Below are positions 35,369 through 43,706 of a DNA stretch of 48,648 nt, in pieces. The stretch lies in the NCBI GenBank assembly GCA_934661005.1, contig CAKUIK010000015.1, forward strand, positions 1 to 48,648, given 5' to 3'. The notes beneath the pieces are model-generated. The model saw only the letters and a list, made by a program, of their open reading frames with translations. It was not told where the DNA came from and searched no databases. Source of the stretch: an uncultured Slackia sp. (GTDB lineage: Bacteria > Actinomycetota > Coriobacteriia > Coriobacteriales > Eggerthellaceae). Positions within the stretch are counted from its first letter, which is position 1. Every line of letters begins with the position of its first letter. Position numbers and translations under genes: made by a program.

Positions 35369-35531
35369 CCACCCAACGTCAGCGAGCATGGGTTCTGGCG
35401 AGTGCGATTCGGGCGAAACCAAGGCGAAGCGTACTTCGGTACGCGAGCCGAAGGTTGAACCCGAAGCGTGCCGCCGGAACCCAGCGCAGCGTCGAGAAGT
35501 TACGCTGTTCGTAGAACGGCGTAACCAAAGA
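35369..35531. repeat. dispersed palindromic repeat, family 2, copy B
   Basis: 163 bp enclosed by 40-bp direct repeats and similar to 548-700. It has imperfect outer arms (GGGTTCTGGCG with CCGCCGGAACCC) and an inner hairpin GCGTAC-TTCG-GTACGC. It has no coding signal. It looks like an element that entered the terminator of the hydrogenase operon. Confidence 0.75.
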
Positions 35532-35571
35532 AGAGCCCGCGATTTCTCGCGAGCTCTTCAAAGAAACAGGT
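35532..35571. repeat. 40-bp direct repeat, right copy; terminator-like hairpin of the hydrogenase operon
   Basis: Identical to 35329-35368. The hairpin lies about 25 bases behind the cytochrome b stop on the minus strand, so this copy probably ends the hydrogenase transcript. Confidence 0.8.
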
Positions 35572-35593
35572 GTTTCAGGCGAATTCCCAAGGC

Positions 35594-36280
35594 TTAGTGG
35601 CCCAGGTCGTCCTTGCCGGAAATGTTGTGCTTCTCGATGTCGTAGGTCAAGCCGCCGTGCTCCTTGCCGAAGAACATGAGCATGGTGGGAGCCAGACCTT
35701 CGATGTTTGCCAGGTAGGCATGCAGCAGCGTGAAGGCGATGAACACGAACATCATGAAGTAGTGGATGATGCGCACGCTCATAGCGCCACCCAAGCCAGC
35801 GATAGCAGCCTCGAACAGCGGCATGTTCGCGCAGGGCGGCCACAGGCACAGGCCAGTGAAGAACATGAAGATGATCAACACAGGAATGCACAGGTAGCTG
35901 ATCTTCTGCGGAACGCCGAGCTTAGCAGACAGCGGGTGATCTTTCTTGAGGAACAGGTAGTACTTGATCCACTGCGGACCCTGGTGAAGGTTGTCGGCCT
36001 GGGGCAGCCACGTTTTGTAGTCGGGGACCACTTCGCGGGTACCGGCGGTCGGCGCACTCTTCACGATGAATGCCAGCACAACACGCAGCAAGCAGTTGAT
36101 GAAGAGCACGAAGCCGAAGGCGATGTGCAGGCCACGGGCGATGCCCATGAACTCAGGCCAGTACGGGAAGTGAATCGCGAAACCGGTGACGATAAGAACC
36201 ACCATGGAAACGAGGTTCACCCAGTGAGTGAAGCGGAACGGAGCCGGATGGGCCTCACGGTAGTGTGCGAGATGTGCCAT
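35594..36280 (-). CDS. hyaC: hydrogenase cytochrome b subunit
   Basis: A 228-residue membrane protein with four helices (about 17-38, 50-72, 128-148 and 165-190) and histidines placed for haem (HWVNL, GLHIAFG, RIIHYFMM, LLHAYLAN). It takes electrons from the hydrogenase small subunit and passes them to quinone. The ATG at 36280 is one base behind the large-subunit stop, so translation is coupled. It is the last gene of the operon. Confidence 0.9.
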   Translation of the reverse strand: MAHLAHYREAHPAPFRFTHWVNLVSMVVLIVTGFAIHFPYWPEFMGIARGLHIAFGFVLFINCLLRVVLAFIVKSAPTAGTREVVPDYKTWLPQADNLHQGPQWIKYYLFLKKDHPLSAKLGVPQKISYLCIPVLIIFMFFTGLCLWPPCANMPLFEAAIAGLGGAMSVRIIHYFMMFVFIAFTLLHAYLANIEGLAPTMLMFFGKEHGGLTYDIEKHNISGKDDLGH

Positions 36281-36281
36281 C

Positions 36282-37940
36282 TTACTTCACCCCCCACGGG
36301 CTGGTTACGGTCTCGAACTTCTTGCCGGTCTTCGGCTCGACGATGTGCACAGCGCAAGCGGTGCAGGGGTCGAAGCTGTGAACGGTACGCAGCGCGTTGA
36401 TCGGCTTCTCCACGTCGGCAACAGGAACGCCGATGAGCGCCTGCTCCAACGGGCCGTAGTTGCCCTGCGGGTCATGCGGAGCGAGGTTCCACGTGGACGG
36501 AATGATGATCTGGTAATCGGTGATCTTGCCGCCCTTGACCTTCTCGGAGTGGTAGAGAGCGCCACGCGGGGCCTCCCAGAAACCGGTGCCTTCGCCGTCG
36601 CCCGTCTCGGGAGCACGGAAGTACTCGGAGTCGCCGCTCTTGATGGCCTCGCACAGCTCGACAACCCATTCCTTCATCAGCGTAGCGATGTAGAGGGTCT
36701 CAACCTGACGGGCAGCAACGCGGCCGAGCGTGTTCTGCAGAACAGAAAGGTCGCCAGCCTGAGCGCCCAGAGCAACGAGCATCTCGTCGACGTGCTGCTT
36801 GACGAACGGAACGCCACGCTTGTAAGCGACGAGCACGCGAGCGAACGAGCCGGTCTCGAGGGACTTGCCGTCGTAGAGCGGGCACTTGTCCCAGGTGTAG
36901 CGATCGTTGACGTCGTACTCGGTGAATGCGGGCTTGGTGTCCTGCTCGAACGGCGGCAAATCGGCGTCGCCCTCGTACCAGGAGTGGCCAACATACTCGG
37001 TGATCTTCGACTCGTCGGGGTCGGAGATGTTGAAGTTCTCGTCAAGCACGCCAGCAGGCATGTAGCGGTTACGCATGCGATCGGCATAGGAAGTGCCCTC
37101 GTCGAACGCATTCTCGAACACGCCCCAAGCGGCATAGCGGCCAACGCCCTTGCCGAACGTGGTGGCCTCGGGATAGTACTTCGCGATGGCCAGCGTGTCG
37201 GGAATCATGGTATCGGCAACCCACTGATACACCTCGTCGACGAGGCCCTTCAGGTCGTCGAGCTTCTCAGCGGTGGGAACGAATGCCGTGCCGCCAGGAA
37301 CGATGGTCATAATGTGGGGCATCTTGCCGCCGAGCAGTGCTGCGATCTCGGAAGCCTTCGACTGCATCTGCAGGGCTTCCAGGTAATGCGCGGTGAGGAT
37401 GAGGTCGGCCTCGGGAGTCATGTTGTACTCGCCGGTGTCAAACCAGTTGCCGCTGAAGATGGAGAGCTGGCCGTTGTCGGCGAACTTCTTCAGGCGATCC
37501 TGCAGGCCAACGAAGTCGGCAGACGGGGTGCCCAGCTCAGCTGCCAGGTCGTAGGCGTCAGCCGCGTCGGCGGAAAGGGCATTCAGCGGGTTCACATAGT
37601 CGAGGCCAGCCAGGTTGTACATCCACAGAATGTGGCTATGCAGGAACTGCGCGCCCTCGACGAGGTTGCGGATGATGCGGGCGTTGTTGGGGATGGTGAT
37701 GCCCAGAGCCTGCTCAGCCGCGATAGAAGCGGCATGCATGTGCGAAACGGGGCACACGCCGCAGATGCGTTGCACGATGTAAGCGGCATCTTCGGGAGTG
37801 CGGTCACGCACGACGAGCTCCATGCCACGGAAGCAGCCGCCGGAAATCCAAGCGTCGGTAACGACGCCGTCGGTAACCTCCATCTCAGCGCGAAGGTGAC
37901 CCTCGATACGGGTAATGGGGTCGATAACGGAACGCGTCAT
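36282..37940 (-). CDS. hyaB: [NiFe] uptake hydrogenase large subunit (group 1)
   Basis: A 552-residue catalytic subunit. The nickel ligands lie in RICGVCPVSH (C60, C63) and DPCTACAVH (C526, C529). Twenty residues follow H532 and are expected to be cut off by a maturation protease after nickel insertion. RIEGHLR near the start is also typical. It would oxidise H2 outside the membrane, carried across with the small subunit. Its ATG follows the small-subunit stop directly (TAAATG). No maturation (hyp) or protease genes are in this window. Confidence 0.95.
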   Translation of the reverse strand: MTRSVIDPITRIEGHLRAEMEVTDGVVTDAWISGGCFRGMELVVRDRTPEDAAYIVQRICGVCPVSHMHAASIAAEQALGITIPNNARIIRNLVEGAQFLHSHILWMYNLAGLDYVNPLNALSADAADAYDLAAELGTPSADFVGLQDRLKKFADNGQLSIFSGNWFDTGEYNMTPEADLILTAHYLEALQMQSKASEIAALLGGKMPHIMTIVPGGTAFVPTAEKLDDLKGLVDEVYQWVADTMIPDTLAIAKYYPEATTFGKGVGRYAAWGVFENAFDEGTSYADRMRNRYMPAGVLDENFNISDPDESKITEYVGHSWYEGDADLPPFEQDTKPAFTEYDVNDRYTWDKCPLYDGKSLETGSFARVLVAYKRGVPFVKQHVDEMLVALGAQAGDLSVLQNTLGRVAARQVETLYIATLMKEWVVELCEAIKSGDSEYFRAPETGDGEGTGFWEAPRGALYHSEKVKGGKITDYQIIIPSTWNLAPHDPQGNYGPLEQALIGVPVADVEKPINALRTVHSFDPCTACAVHIVEPKTGKKFETVTSPWGVK

Positions 37941-39173
37941 TTACTCGTCGCCTCCTTTCTTGGCGTCAGATTTCGGGGCGTCGTCATACACGCCGATGGA
38001 CTTTTCGGGATGCTTAGCGTCCCAAGCGCGCTTCTTCTCGAACTCCGCGCCGTTCGGCACACGGCCGGCGGCCTTCATGCCGAAACCATGGATGACCAGG
38101 GCAACAGCTTCGATGCCGAGAACGGCAGCGGCAATGGTGCCAGGCTGGAACTTGAAGTCGCCGATGTTTAGGTCGCGATGACGCTTGAAGAACGGAGTGT
38201 TGACCTCGACCCAGTTCTGACCCGGGTTGTTCGGGTTGGCTTCGCAGCAGCCGATGCAGGGAGCGCCGGCTTCAACGCACCAAGAACGACGGTGGTTGTA
38301 GCGAACAACGCCGCAGTTTGCCTTGGTTTGCGGGCCACGGCAGCCCAGCGGGTACAGGCAGTAGCCCTTAGCCTCTTCGGGAGAGCCGAACTGGTAAACG
38401 AATTCGCCGTTCTCGAAGTGGCCACGACGCTGGCAATTGTCGTGAATGGTCTGGCCGAAAATCTGCGTGGGCTTGTTCTCGGCGTTGAGCTCGGGCAGCT
38501 CGCCCAGCAGCAGGTACTGGATGAGCACCGCGCAGAGCCACTCGGGGTTCGGCGGGCAGCCCGGGATGTTGATGATAGGCACGTTGATGCCCTGCTCCTT
38601 GAGGAACGCCTGCACGCCCGTCGCGTTAGACGCATTGGGGGCAGCGGCCATCCAGCCGCCATTGACGGCGCAAGAGCCAAGCGCGACAACCGCGGTCGCC
38701 TTTTCGGCGGCCTCGATCAGGTGCTCGTTGCCGGTTTTGCCAGCAACGCGAAGCGCGTTGCCGTCCCAACCGTTGAGCACGGCGCCTTCATACACCAGAA
38801 TGTAGTTGCCGGCTTCGATGGTCTGCTCTTTGGCCTTCTCCATCGAATGGCCCGCAGCAGCGGACAGGGTCTCGCTGTAGTTGAGCGAAATGAGCTCGAG
38901 CACGACGGCAGCAGCGTCGGGTGCGTCGATCTGCGCGAACGCCTCGGTGCAACCCGTGCAAGAAGCACCCTCGATCCAGATGACCGGGTACAGGTCGCCC
39001 TGGCTTGCGCCGATGACCGACTCCTCCAGAGCCTGAGCCACGCGCGGAGCGGCGACTTCACCCAAGCCAGCCATAACCGCGAGCGTGCCACACAGTTTCA
39101 TGAAGCTACGACGCGAAACACCGCGCGCTTCGAGCATTCCCTGAAACTCTGAGGCAGTGGACTGATTGTCCAT
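37941..39173 (-). CDS. hyaA: [NiFe] uptake hydrogenase small subunit, Tat-exported
   Basis: A 410-residue iron-sulfur subunit. The Tat motif SRRSFMK (R21-R22) begins a signal of about 50 residues. Cluster ligands lie in GASCTGC (C72, C75), LGSCAVNGG, IPGCPPNPEW, the CQRRGHF...YCLYPLGC segment and NCGVVRYN...APCIGCC. A C-terminal hydrophobic helix (GTIAAAVLGIEAVALVIHGF) would anchor it to cytochrome b. The ATG at 39173 has AGGAGG upstream. Confidence 0.95.
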   Translation of the reverse strand: MDNQSTASEFQGMLEARGVSRRSFMKLCGTLAVMAGLGEVAAPRVAQALEESVIGASQGDLYPVIWIEGASCTGCTEAFAQIDAPDAAAVVLELISLNYSETLSAAAGHSMEKAKEQTIEAGNYILVYEGAVLNGWDGNALRVAGKTGNEHLIEAAEKATAVVALGSCAVNGGWMAAAPNASNATGVQAFLKEQGINVPIINIPGCPPNPEWLCAVLIQYLLLGELPELNAENKPTQIFGQTIHDNCQRRGHFENGEFVYQFGSPEEAKGYCLYPLGCRGPQTKANCGVVRYNHRRSWCVEAGAPCIGCCEANPNNPGQNWVEVNTPFFKRHRDLNIGDFKFQPGTIAAAVLGIEAVALVIHGFGMKAAGRVPNGAEFEKKRAWDAKHPEKSIGVYDDAPKSDAKKGGDE

Positions 39174-39304
39174 TCGTACACCTCCTATTAGATGCATGGT
39201 GGAATCACTGACGGCTATGCATTATGGCGCAAATGATGCACGCAAGGTGGCAAAACCCGCCAACGGCAGCCTGTTGTGAAGACATTGCGGGAAATGGCAC
39301 AACT

Positions 39305-39332
39305 ATGTTACGGCGTTGACAAATCGTAACAT
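39305..39332. promoter_or_regulatory. dyad upstream of the hydrogenase operon
   Basis: ATGTTACG (39305-39312) pairs with CGTAACAT (39325-39332), 12 bases between, about 130 bases upstream of hyaA. It is a candidate operator. The gap 39174-39604 is AT-richer and otherwise holds a short hairpin GTACTTA/TAAGTAC (39535-39553) and no gene that I can support. Confidence 0.5.
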
Positions 39333-39604
39333 GTATGTTGCCATCGGATATCTTTTTTCTGCCCAAATGAGTCGTTTCTGTCCGTCGTGCTTGCTTCATT
39401 CGTGGCATTGAGCAGGACATTATCAATATATAACGGGAAGCACCCTTCTATTATTAGGACAATTCTCAAAATTTGTGGTCTGCGGAAATCAGACAGGCGC
39501 AAAAAGTGACTAATAAAGCATCCCCTAAAGAAGGGTACTTAGAGATTAAGTACGACGGCGGCGCGAATCTGTCCTATTCACCGTAGTGCATAAGCTCAAA
39601 ATGG

Positions 39605-40489
39605 CTACGCGAACCAGCCGTCGCCTTCGAAACGGAAAAAGCCCTCGCGCGCAAGATCGGCCATGATGGAGTCGAATTCACCATCCGCTACCCCATCGCG
39701 GCCCGCCTTGCGCTCCTCGGCGTTCAATCGATGCAGCAATTCGGCCGACGGAAGCCCGGGCGCTGCCATAACCTCGCGCACGAGCCAGGCGCGCTTTTGT
39801 CGGCGCGAACCCTCGAATTTGCTTTGGCGCGTATACGCAGCGGCCCTGCGAGACGGGTTTTTGTGATCTTTCTTCAAGCGCGCGCCAACATCGAGCAGCG
39901 CATAATACCAGCCGCGCACATCTTCGCTGGGACAAGCGCGCTCCACAAGCGGGCGCAACTCCTTGTCGGTCACGCGCTCCGCATCGCGGAAGAAGCAGTG
40001 GATGAACACCGCACGCACGTTCGTTTCGAGATACAGACATGGAATATCGCGCGAGAACGCCGTAATGCCCGCCGCCGTGGCGTCGCCAATACCGGGAAGC
40101 TTCACGAGCTTATCGACGCCTTCGGGCATGTGCCCAGCGTATTCGGCGGAACATATATCGGCAGCGCGCTTCAACGCGAGCGCCCGGCGGTTGTAACCCA
40201 AGCCTTGCCATTCTTCAACCACATCGGCCGAGCTCGCCGACGCGAGCGCATCGACCGTGGGGAAATGGCGCAAAAACCGCTCCCATCGGGAAAGCACGCG
40301 CGCCACCTGCGTTTGCTGCAGCATGGCCTCCGAAATCCAAATGGCATAGGCATCGCGCGTGTTGCGCCACGGAAGGTCGCGGTAAAGCGCACATCCCGCC
40401 TCGCGCACCCACGTCTGAAACGCCGCGATGTCGGCATCGCTGGGCTCGCTCGTAAAAAGAGGCGCCTCAAGCGCCCCTTCAATAATCAT
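39605..40489 (-). CDS. MutY-like HhH-GPD adenine glycosylase without Fe-S cluster
   Basis: A 294-residue base-excision glycosylase. IWISEAMLQQTQVARV holds the MutY-type catalytic Glu (E54), and LPGIGDATAAG (131-141) is the helix-hairpin-helix. The catalytic-loop Asp of the family is Glu here (YLETNVRAV, E155). The four-cysteine Fe-S loop that normally follows ALLDVGA is absent, and there is no NUDIX-like C-terminal domain. It belongs to a short MutY-related subgroup; substrate A:oxoG is inferred. ATG 40489 overlaps the Rrf2 stop (ATGA), with GAGAGG upstream. Confidence 0.8.
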   Translation of the reverse strand: MIIEGALEAPLFTSEPSDADIAAFQTWVREAGCALYRDLPWRNTRDAYAIWISEAMLQQTQVARVLSRWERFLRHFPTVDALASASSADVVEEWQGLGYNRRALALKRAADICSAEYAGHMPEGVDKLVKLPGIGDATAAGITAFSRDIPCLYLETNVRAVFIHCFFRDAERVTDKELRPLVERACPSEDVRGWYYALLDVGARLKKDHKNPSRRAAAYTRQSKFEGSRRQKRAWLVREVMAAPGLPSAELLHRLNAEERKAGRDGVADGEFDSIMADLAREGFFRFEGDGWFA

Positions 40490-40893
40490 CGAGCCTCTCC
40501 CGAAAACAGCTTCTCGAGCGTGATCGATTCGAAATAATCTTGCATAAGCCTGTCGGCGTGCTTCCAAATGCCGTGGTACTCACAGCCGCCGCATCGTTCG
40601 CAATATTCCGGGTCGGCCGAGCACGGCGACATGTTCATAGGGCCCTGAAGCGCCGTGAGCACGTCGAGCACCGTGGTTTTCGCAGGGTCGCACGCAAGCG
40701 TAAGACCGCCCTTTGCGCCGCGCACGGTTTTCAAAAGCCCCGCATGCACCAAATCGTGCTGAATGGAGCGGGCAAACGCGTAAGGAATGCTCTCGGCATC
40801 GGCCACATCGGACACCGACACATACGCGTCTTTGTTCGCATACGCCGCGCGAATGATGCGGCAGGCGTAATCGGTTCGGCGAGTAAGTTCCAC
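40486..40893 (-). CDS. Rrf2-family regulator
   Basis: A 135-residue winged-helix regulator, with TRRTDYACRIIRAAY at the start, IPYAFARSIQHDLVHAGLL (recognition region), RGAKGGLTLA (wing) and a Cys cluster CSADPEYCERCGGCEYH that can hold an Fe-S cluster, so it may sense redox or iron. It starts with GTG at 40893, two bases behind the stop of the upstream gene. It is coupled to the MutY-like gene by a 4-base overlap. Confidence 0.88.
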   Translation of the reverse strand: MELTRRTDYACRIIRAAYANKDAYVSVSDVADAESIPYAFARSIQHDLVHAGLLKTVRGAKGGLTLACDPAKTTVLDVLTALQGPMNMSPCSADPEYCERCGGCEYHGIWKHADRLMQDYFESITLEKLFSGEAR

Positions 40894-40895
40894 GG

Positions 40896-42551
40896 CTATT
40901 CAACACTTTCGTCATCGTCGCCAAGCGCATCGTAGCGCTGGCTTTCGGCTTCGGCTTCTTCTTCGAAATCGCGTTCGATATCGGCGATCTGCTTGCGGAA
41001 ATCGGCGATCACAGCATCTTCGAGGGCGCGGTATTCGGTGGAATCGAGCGGCTGGAAGTTCGAAATGTGCTCGAACATGAGCTCCTGCGTGATGGGCTTG
41101 TAGCAGCGCGCCTTCAGGCCCGCACGATACGCGTCTTCAACGGCCTCGCGCGCGGCGGTCACGATGTCGGTACGCGAAAGGTTGCGCGACATCTTCGTGA
41201 GCATCGCCATGTCGAGCGCCTGCACCGACGGGTGCTCGGCGGCAATGGTTTCCCAAATTTGGCGGCGCTCAAGCTCGTCGGGCAGATAGATGTCAACTAC
41301 GCTCATAGGCTCCATAAGGTCGTACAAATACCCCTGGTCGGGAGATTCGCCGCCCACGGAGGCAAGCACGTAGATATTCGGATTCTCAACGGCGGCAGTC
41401 ACGAGCGCCACGGCTTCGCGCGCGGCGCGCGACATGCTCGCGAACATGGCGCCTTCGCCTTCGGTGGAACTGGCGGCATCGATGAGCGGCGCGCCCCACA
41501 TGTCGATGTCTTCAAGCACGAGCACGCTGGGCGCCTCAAGCGCAACGCGGCCAAGCATGCGCGGCTGGTTTTTCGCCGACACCGTGACGCACAGCATGGG
41601 CACGCCCATGGGACCCTGCTGCATTTGAATGCGCATGGCGGGAAGGCCGAGCTCGCCCACCACGGCTTGCATGAACGTATTCGCATCTTCCCGCGACGAC
41701 GTGCGGAACACAACCGATCCCGCAGCGGAAAGACCATCGAGGCCGTGCTGTTCGCGCAGCGTGTTCACGAGCGCACGATATTCCTCATCGTCTTCAACGC
41801 CCAGCCCAAGCGAACGAGCGTCTTCGACAATGCTGTCAAAGCCCACCAAATCGGAATAGCGCAGCATGGGCACGGCCTTTGAGGGCGCAGCCTTATGCAC
41901 GTCGGCCGAAGCGGTCGTCGGGCGCGGCTCGTCGGAATCGTCGGCGGAATCGGAGCCAGCATCGCCCGGAATATGCATCGACATAATGGGCGAGATGCCC
42001 GTGATATGCGCATTCTGACCGATTTCTTCGGAAATCATGTCGGCCACGCCTTCCAAATCGGCACGCGAAATGCCGAATTCGGAAAGCTTGTCGAGCGCCA
42101 AATTCTGCAGTCGCTTGGCGAATTCGGGCGCCTCTTCACTGGATAGGTGCGGCTCGAGCTTGTCGAAAATATACTCAGCGAGCGAGCGCTCCTTCATATC
42201 GCACGCAAGGCCCCACGCCCTGCGCAGTGCCGCGATAGCAGAATCACTCGCAACCGGCGAGCGCTTGCACGCTTCCTCATAAGCCGTAAGGAACAGATGC
42301 ATGGCGAGCTCACGGTCGCCCGCTTCCGCCGCCGCTTGGGCGCGCTCGAGATAATCGTTGCGCGCAATAAAATCGCCCGCCAAAGCATCGCCATGCACAA
42401 GAGCGGCGTGAGCGGGATATTCGTCATGTTCGTGATGAGCGTTGCCCTCTGCAGACGAGCTGCATTCGGCGCAATCGCCCTGAGGCCGATGGGCCTGATT
42501 GGGCTCTTGATCGTTGGCGATATTCGCCTCGTCGTTGTTCTGGTTGAGCAC
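40896..42551 (-). CDS. AAA-like protein with degenerate ATP site, unknown role
   Basis: A 551-residue protein. The N-terminal part is His- and Glu-rich and then helical, with a repeat-like section at about 65-150. Residues 270-480 follow the AAA+ plan: VVFRTSSREDAN where Walker A should be (no GxxGxGK), VLVLEDIDMWG (Walker B, 343-350), sensor-like NPNIYVLASVG, a DIYLPDELERR arginine segment and a C-terminal helical lid. ATP binding is doubtful. The GTG at 42551 has AAGGGGG upstream and lies behind the promoter; an upstream in-frame start at 42635 would lie before the promoter. It is co-transcribed with Rrf2 and the glycosylase. Confidence 0.65.
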   Translation of the reverse strand: MLNQNNDEANIANDQEPNQAHRPQGDCAECSSSAEGNAHHEHDEYPAHAALVHGDALAGDFIARNDYLERAQAAAEAGDRELAMHLFLTAYEEACKRSPVASDSAIAALRRAWGLACDMKERSLAEYIFDKLEPHLSSEEAPEFAKRLQNLALDKLSEFGISRADLEGVADMISEEIGQNAHITGISPIMSMHIPGDAGSDSADDSDEPRPTTASADVHKAAPSKAVPMLRYSDLVGFDSIVEDARSLGLGVEDDEEYRALVNTLREQHGLDGLSAAGSVVFRTSSREDANTFMQAVVGELGLPAMRIQMQQGPMGVPMLCVTVSAKNQPRMLGRVALEAPSVLVLEDIDMWGAPLIDAASSTEGEGAMFASMSRAAREAVALVTAAVENPNIYVLASVGGESPDQGYLYDLMEPMSVVDIYLPDELERRQIWETIAAEHPSVQALDMAMLTKMSRNLSRTDIVTAAREAVEDAYRAGLKARCYKPITQELMFEHISNFQPLDSTEYRALEDAVIADFRKQIADIERDFEEEAEAESQRYDALGDDDESVE

Positions 42552-42597
42552 TGCGCCCACCCCCTTCAATGAATTAGCCGACAATACTACAAGGGTA

Positions 42598-42626
42598 AGT
42601 GTAACCAAGCACGTACCGATGTGCAA
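42598..42626 (-). promoter_or_regulatory. promoter of the AAA-Rrf2-glycosylase operon
   Basis: On the minus strand TTGCAC (42621-42626), a 17-bp spacer and TACACT (42598-42603). The predicted start is about 40 bases before GTG 42551 and supports that codon as the real start. Confidence 0.55.
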
Positions 42627-42822
42627 AAATTTCACGAAACGTTACTCAGAAAGAAACAATTCAACAAATGCACCGAATGAATTGGCGATGCCGCATGCGG
42701 AATCGGAGCTCACGCACTTGGCTCGAAAACACAGCTCGCGCATGTGCGGCATGCGGAAAGCGGCTTGCGGCGCCCCCGCGACCCCGCGACCCCGAAGTCG
42801 CACATCGCACCTGCCATTCTCG

Positions 42823-43623
42823 CTATTTCACGACCTTGCAATTCCAGTCGAGCGCATGCCACTCGTTTTCCTTGGCGGTGCGCGATAGCGTGGAATCGGG
42901 CGAAATGGCGAAAGCGTCGGCAGCGCGGTTCAACATAGGGATGTCGGAATGGTGGTCGCCGAATGCGCACGAGAGTTCCCAGTTGCCCGCGCCGTATTTC
43001 TCGTTGGCCCATTTCGTGATGGCGCGCACCTTCGCTTCGCCTTCGACGCACTCGCCATCGACCTGGCGCGTGTAATTGCCGTTGGCATCGACTTCCATTT
43101 CAGTGCACAGGCTCACGTCGAACGGCTCGAATTCCTGGGCGCGGCGCACAATGGGGCCGAACGTAGCCGACACAATGACAACCTCTACGCCCGCATCATG
43201 CAACGCGTTCATGGCCGCACGCGCCTTGGGGCGAAAACGCTTCTGACCAGCAATAACCTTGTCGTAGAAATCGCGCAGGTATTCATCGACCTGCTCTTTC
43301 GGAGCGCCTTCAAAAGCGGTGAACACCTGGCCGCGCACCCATGCCTCGCTTTGCGGAAGGCGCAGCTTGTAGGCAGCGCCCCATGCGCCCACCTTCGCCA
43401 AAACGCGCTTGCGCAACAAGTCGTCGCCGCGCAAATAGCGCACGAGCAATACGGGCGAATTGCCCTGGATGGACGTTCCGTCGAAATCGAACGCGGCAAT
43501 GGCGTGCTTGCCCGTTGCTTTCGCGCGTCGAGCCGCCGCCGCAGCCGCAGCCGCGACCTCATCGTCAACCGTGCACGATTCCCCTGCAATGCTCGTCTGT
43601 GCCTCGCGCAGCTTCTTTTCCAT
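42823..43623 (-). CDS. HAD-superfamily phosphatase, SerB-like (IB subfamily)
   Basis: A 266-residue HAD hydrolase. AAFDFDGTSIQGNSP holds the nucleophile Asp, VVIVSATFGPIVRRAQ is motif II, and CAFGDHHSDIPML is motif IV, followed by AISPDSTL. Order and spacing fit the phosphoserine-phosphatase-like IB group; the substrate is unknown. The first 35 residues include an Ala run (residues 24-31) and are extra. ATG 43623 has GAGGGG 11 bases upstream. The stretch between this gene and the AAA gene (42636-42822) holds no gene. Confidence 0.85.
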   Translation of the reverse strand: MEKKLREAQTSIAGESCTVDDEVAAAAAAAARRAKATGKHAIAAFDFDGTSIQGNSPVLLVRYLRGDDLLRKRVLAKVGAWGAAYKLRLPQSEAWVRGQVFTAFEGAPKEQVDEYLRDFYDKVIAGQKRFRPKARAAMNALHDAGVEVVIVSATFGPIVRRAQEFEPFDVSLCTEMEVDANGNYTRQVDGECVEGEAKVRAITKWANEKYGAGNWELSCAFGDHHSDIPMLNRAADAFAISPDSTLSRTAKENEWHALDWNCKVVK

Positions 43624-43706
43624 ACAGAAATTCGCCCCTCATAAGTGCCAGGCAATCGCCCGACTGGCACGGAGCGCACTCTTTCACGGGCGCGCCCCAA
43701 CAATGG

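Noticed and set aside
36345..38171. 608-codon open frame on the plus strand
   Set aside because: Antisense shadow of the hydrogenase large and small subunit genes; composition is that of a reverse-strand frame.
42552..42635. Hydrophobic N-terminal extension of the AAA-like gene
   Set aside because: It would begin upstream of the promoter at 42598-42626; the GTG at 42551 has a strong ribosome site.
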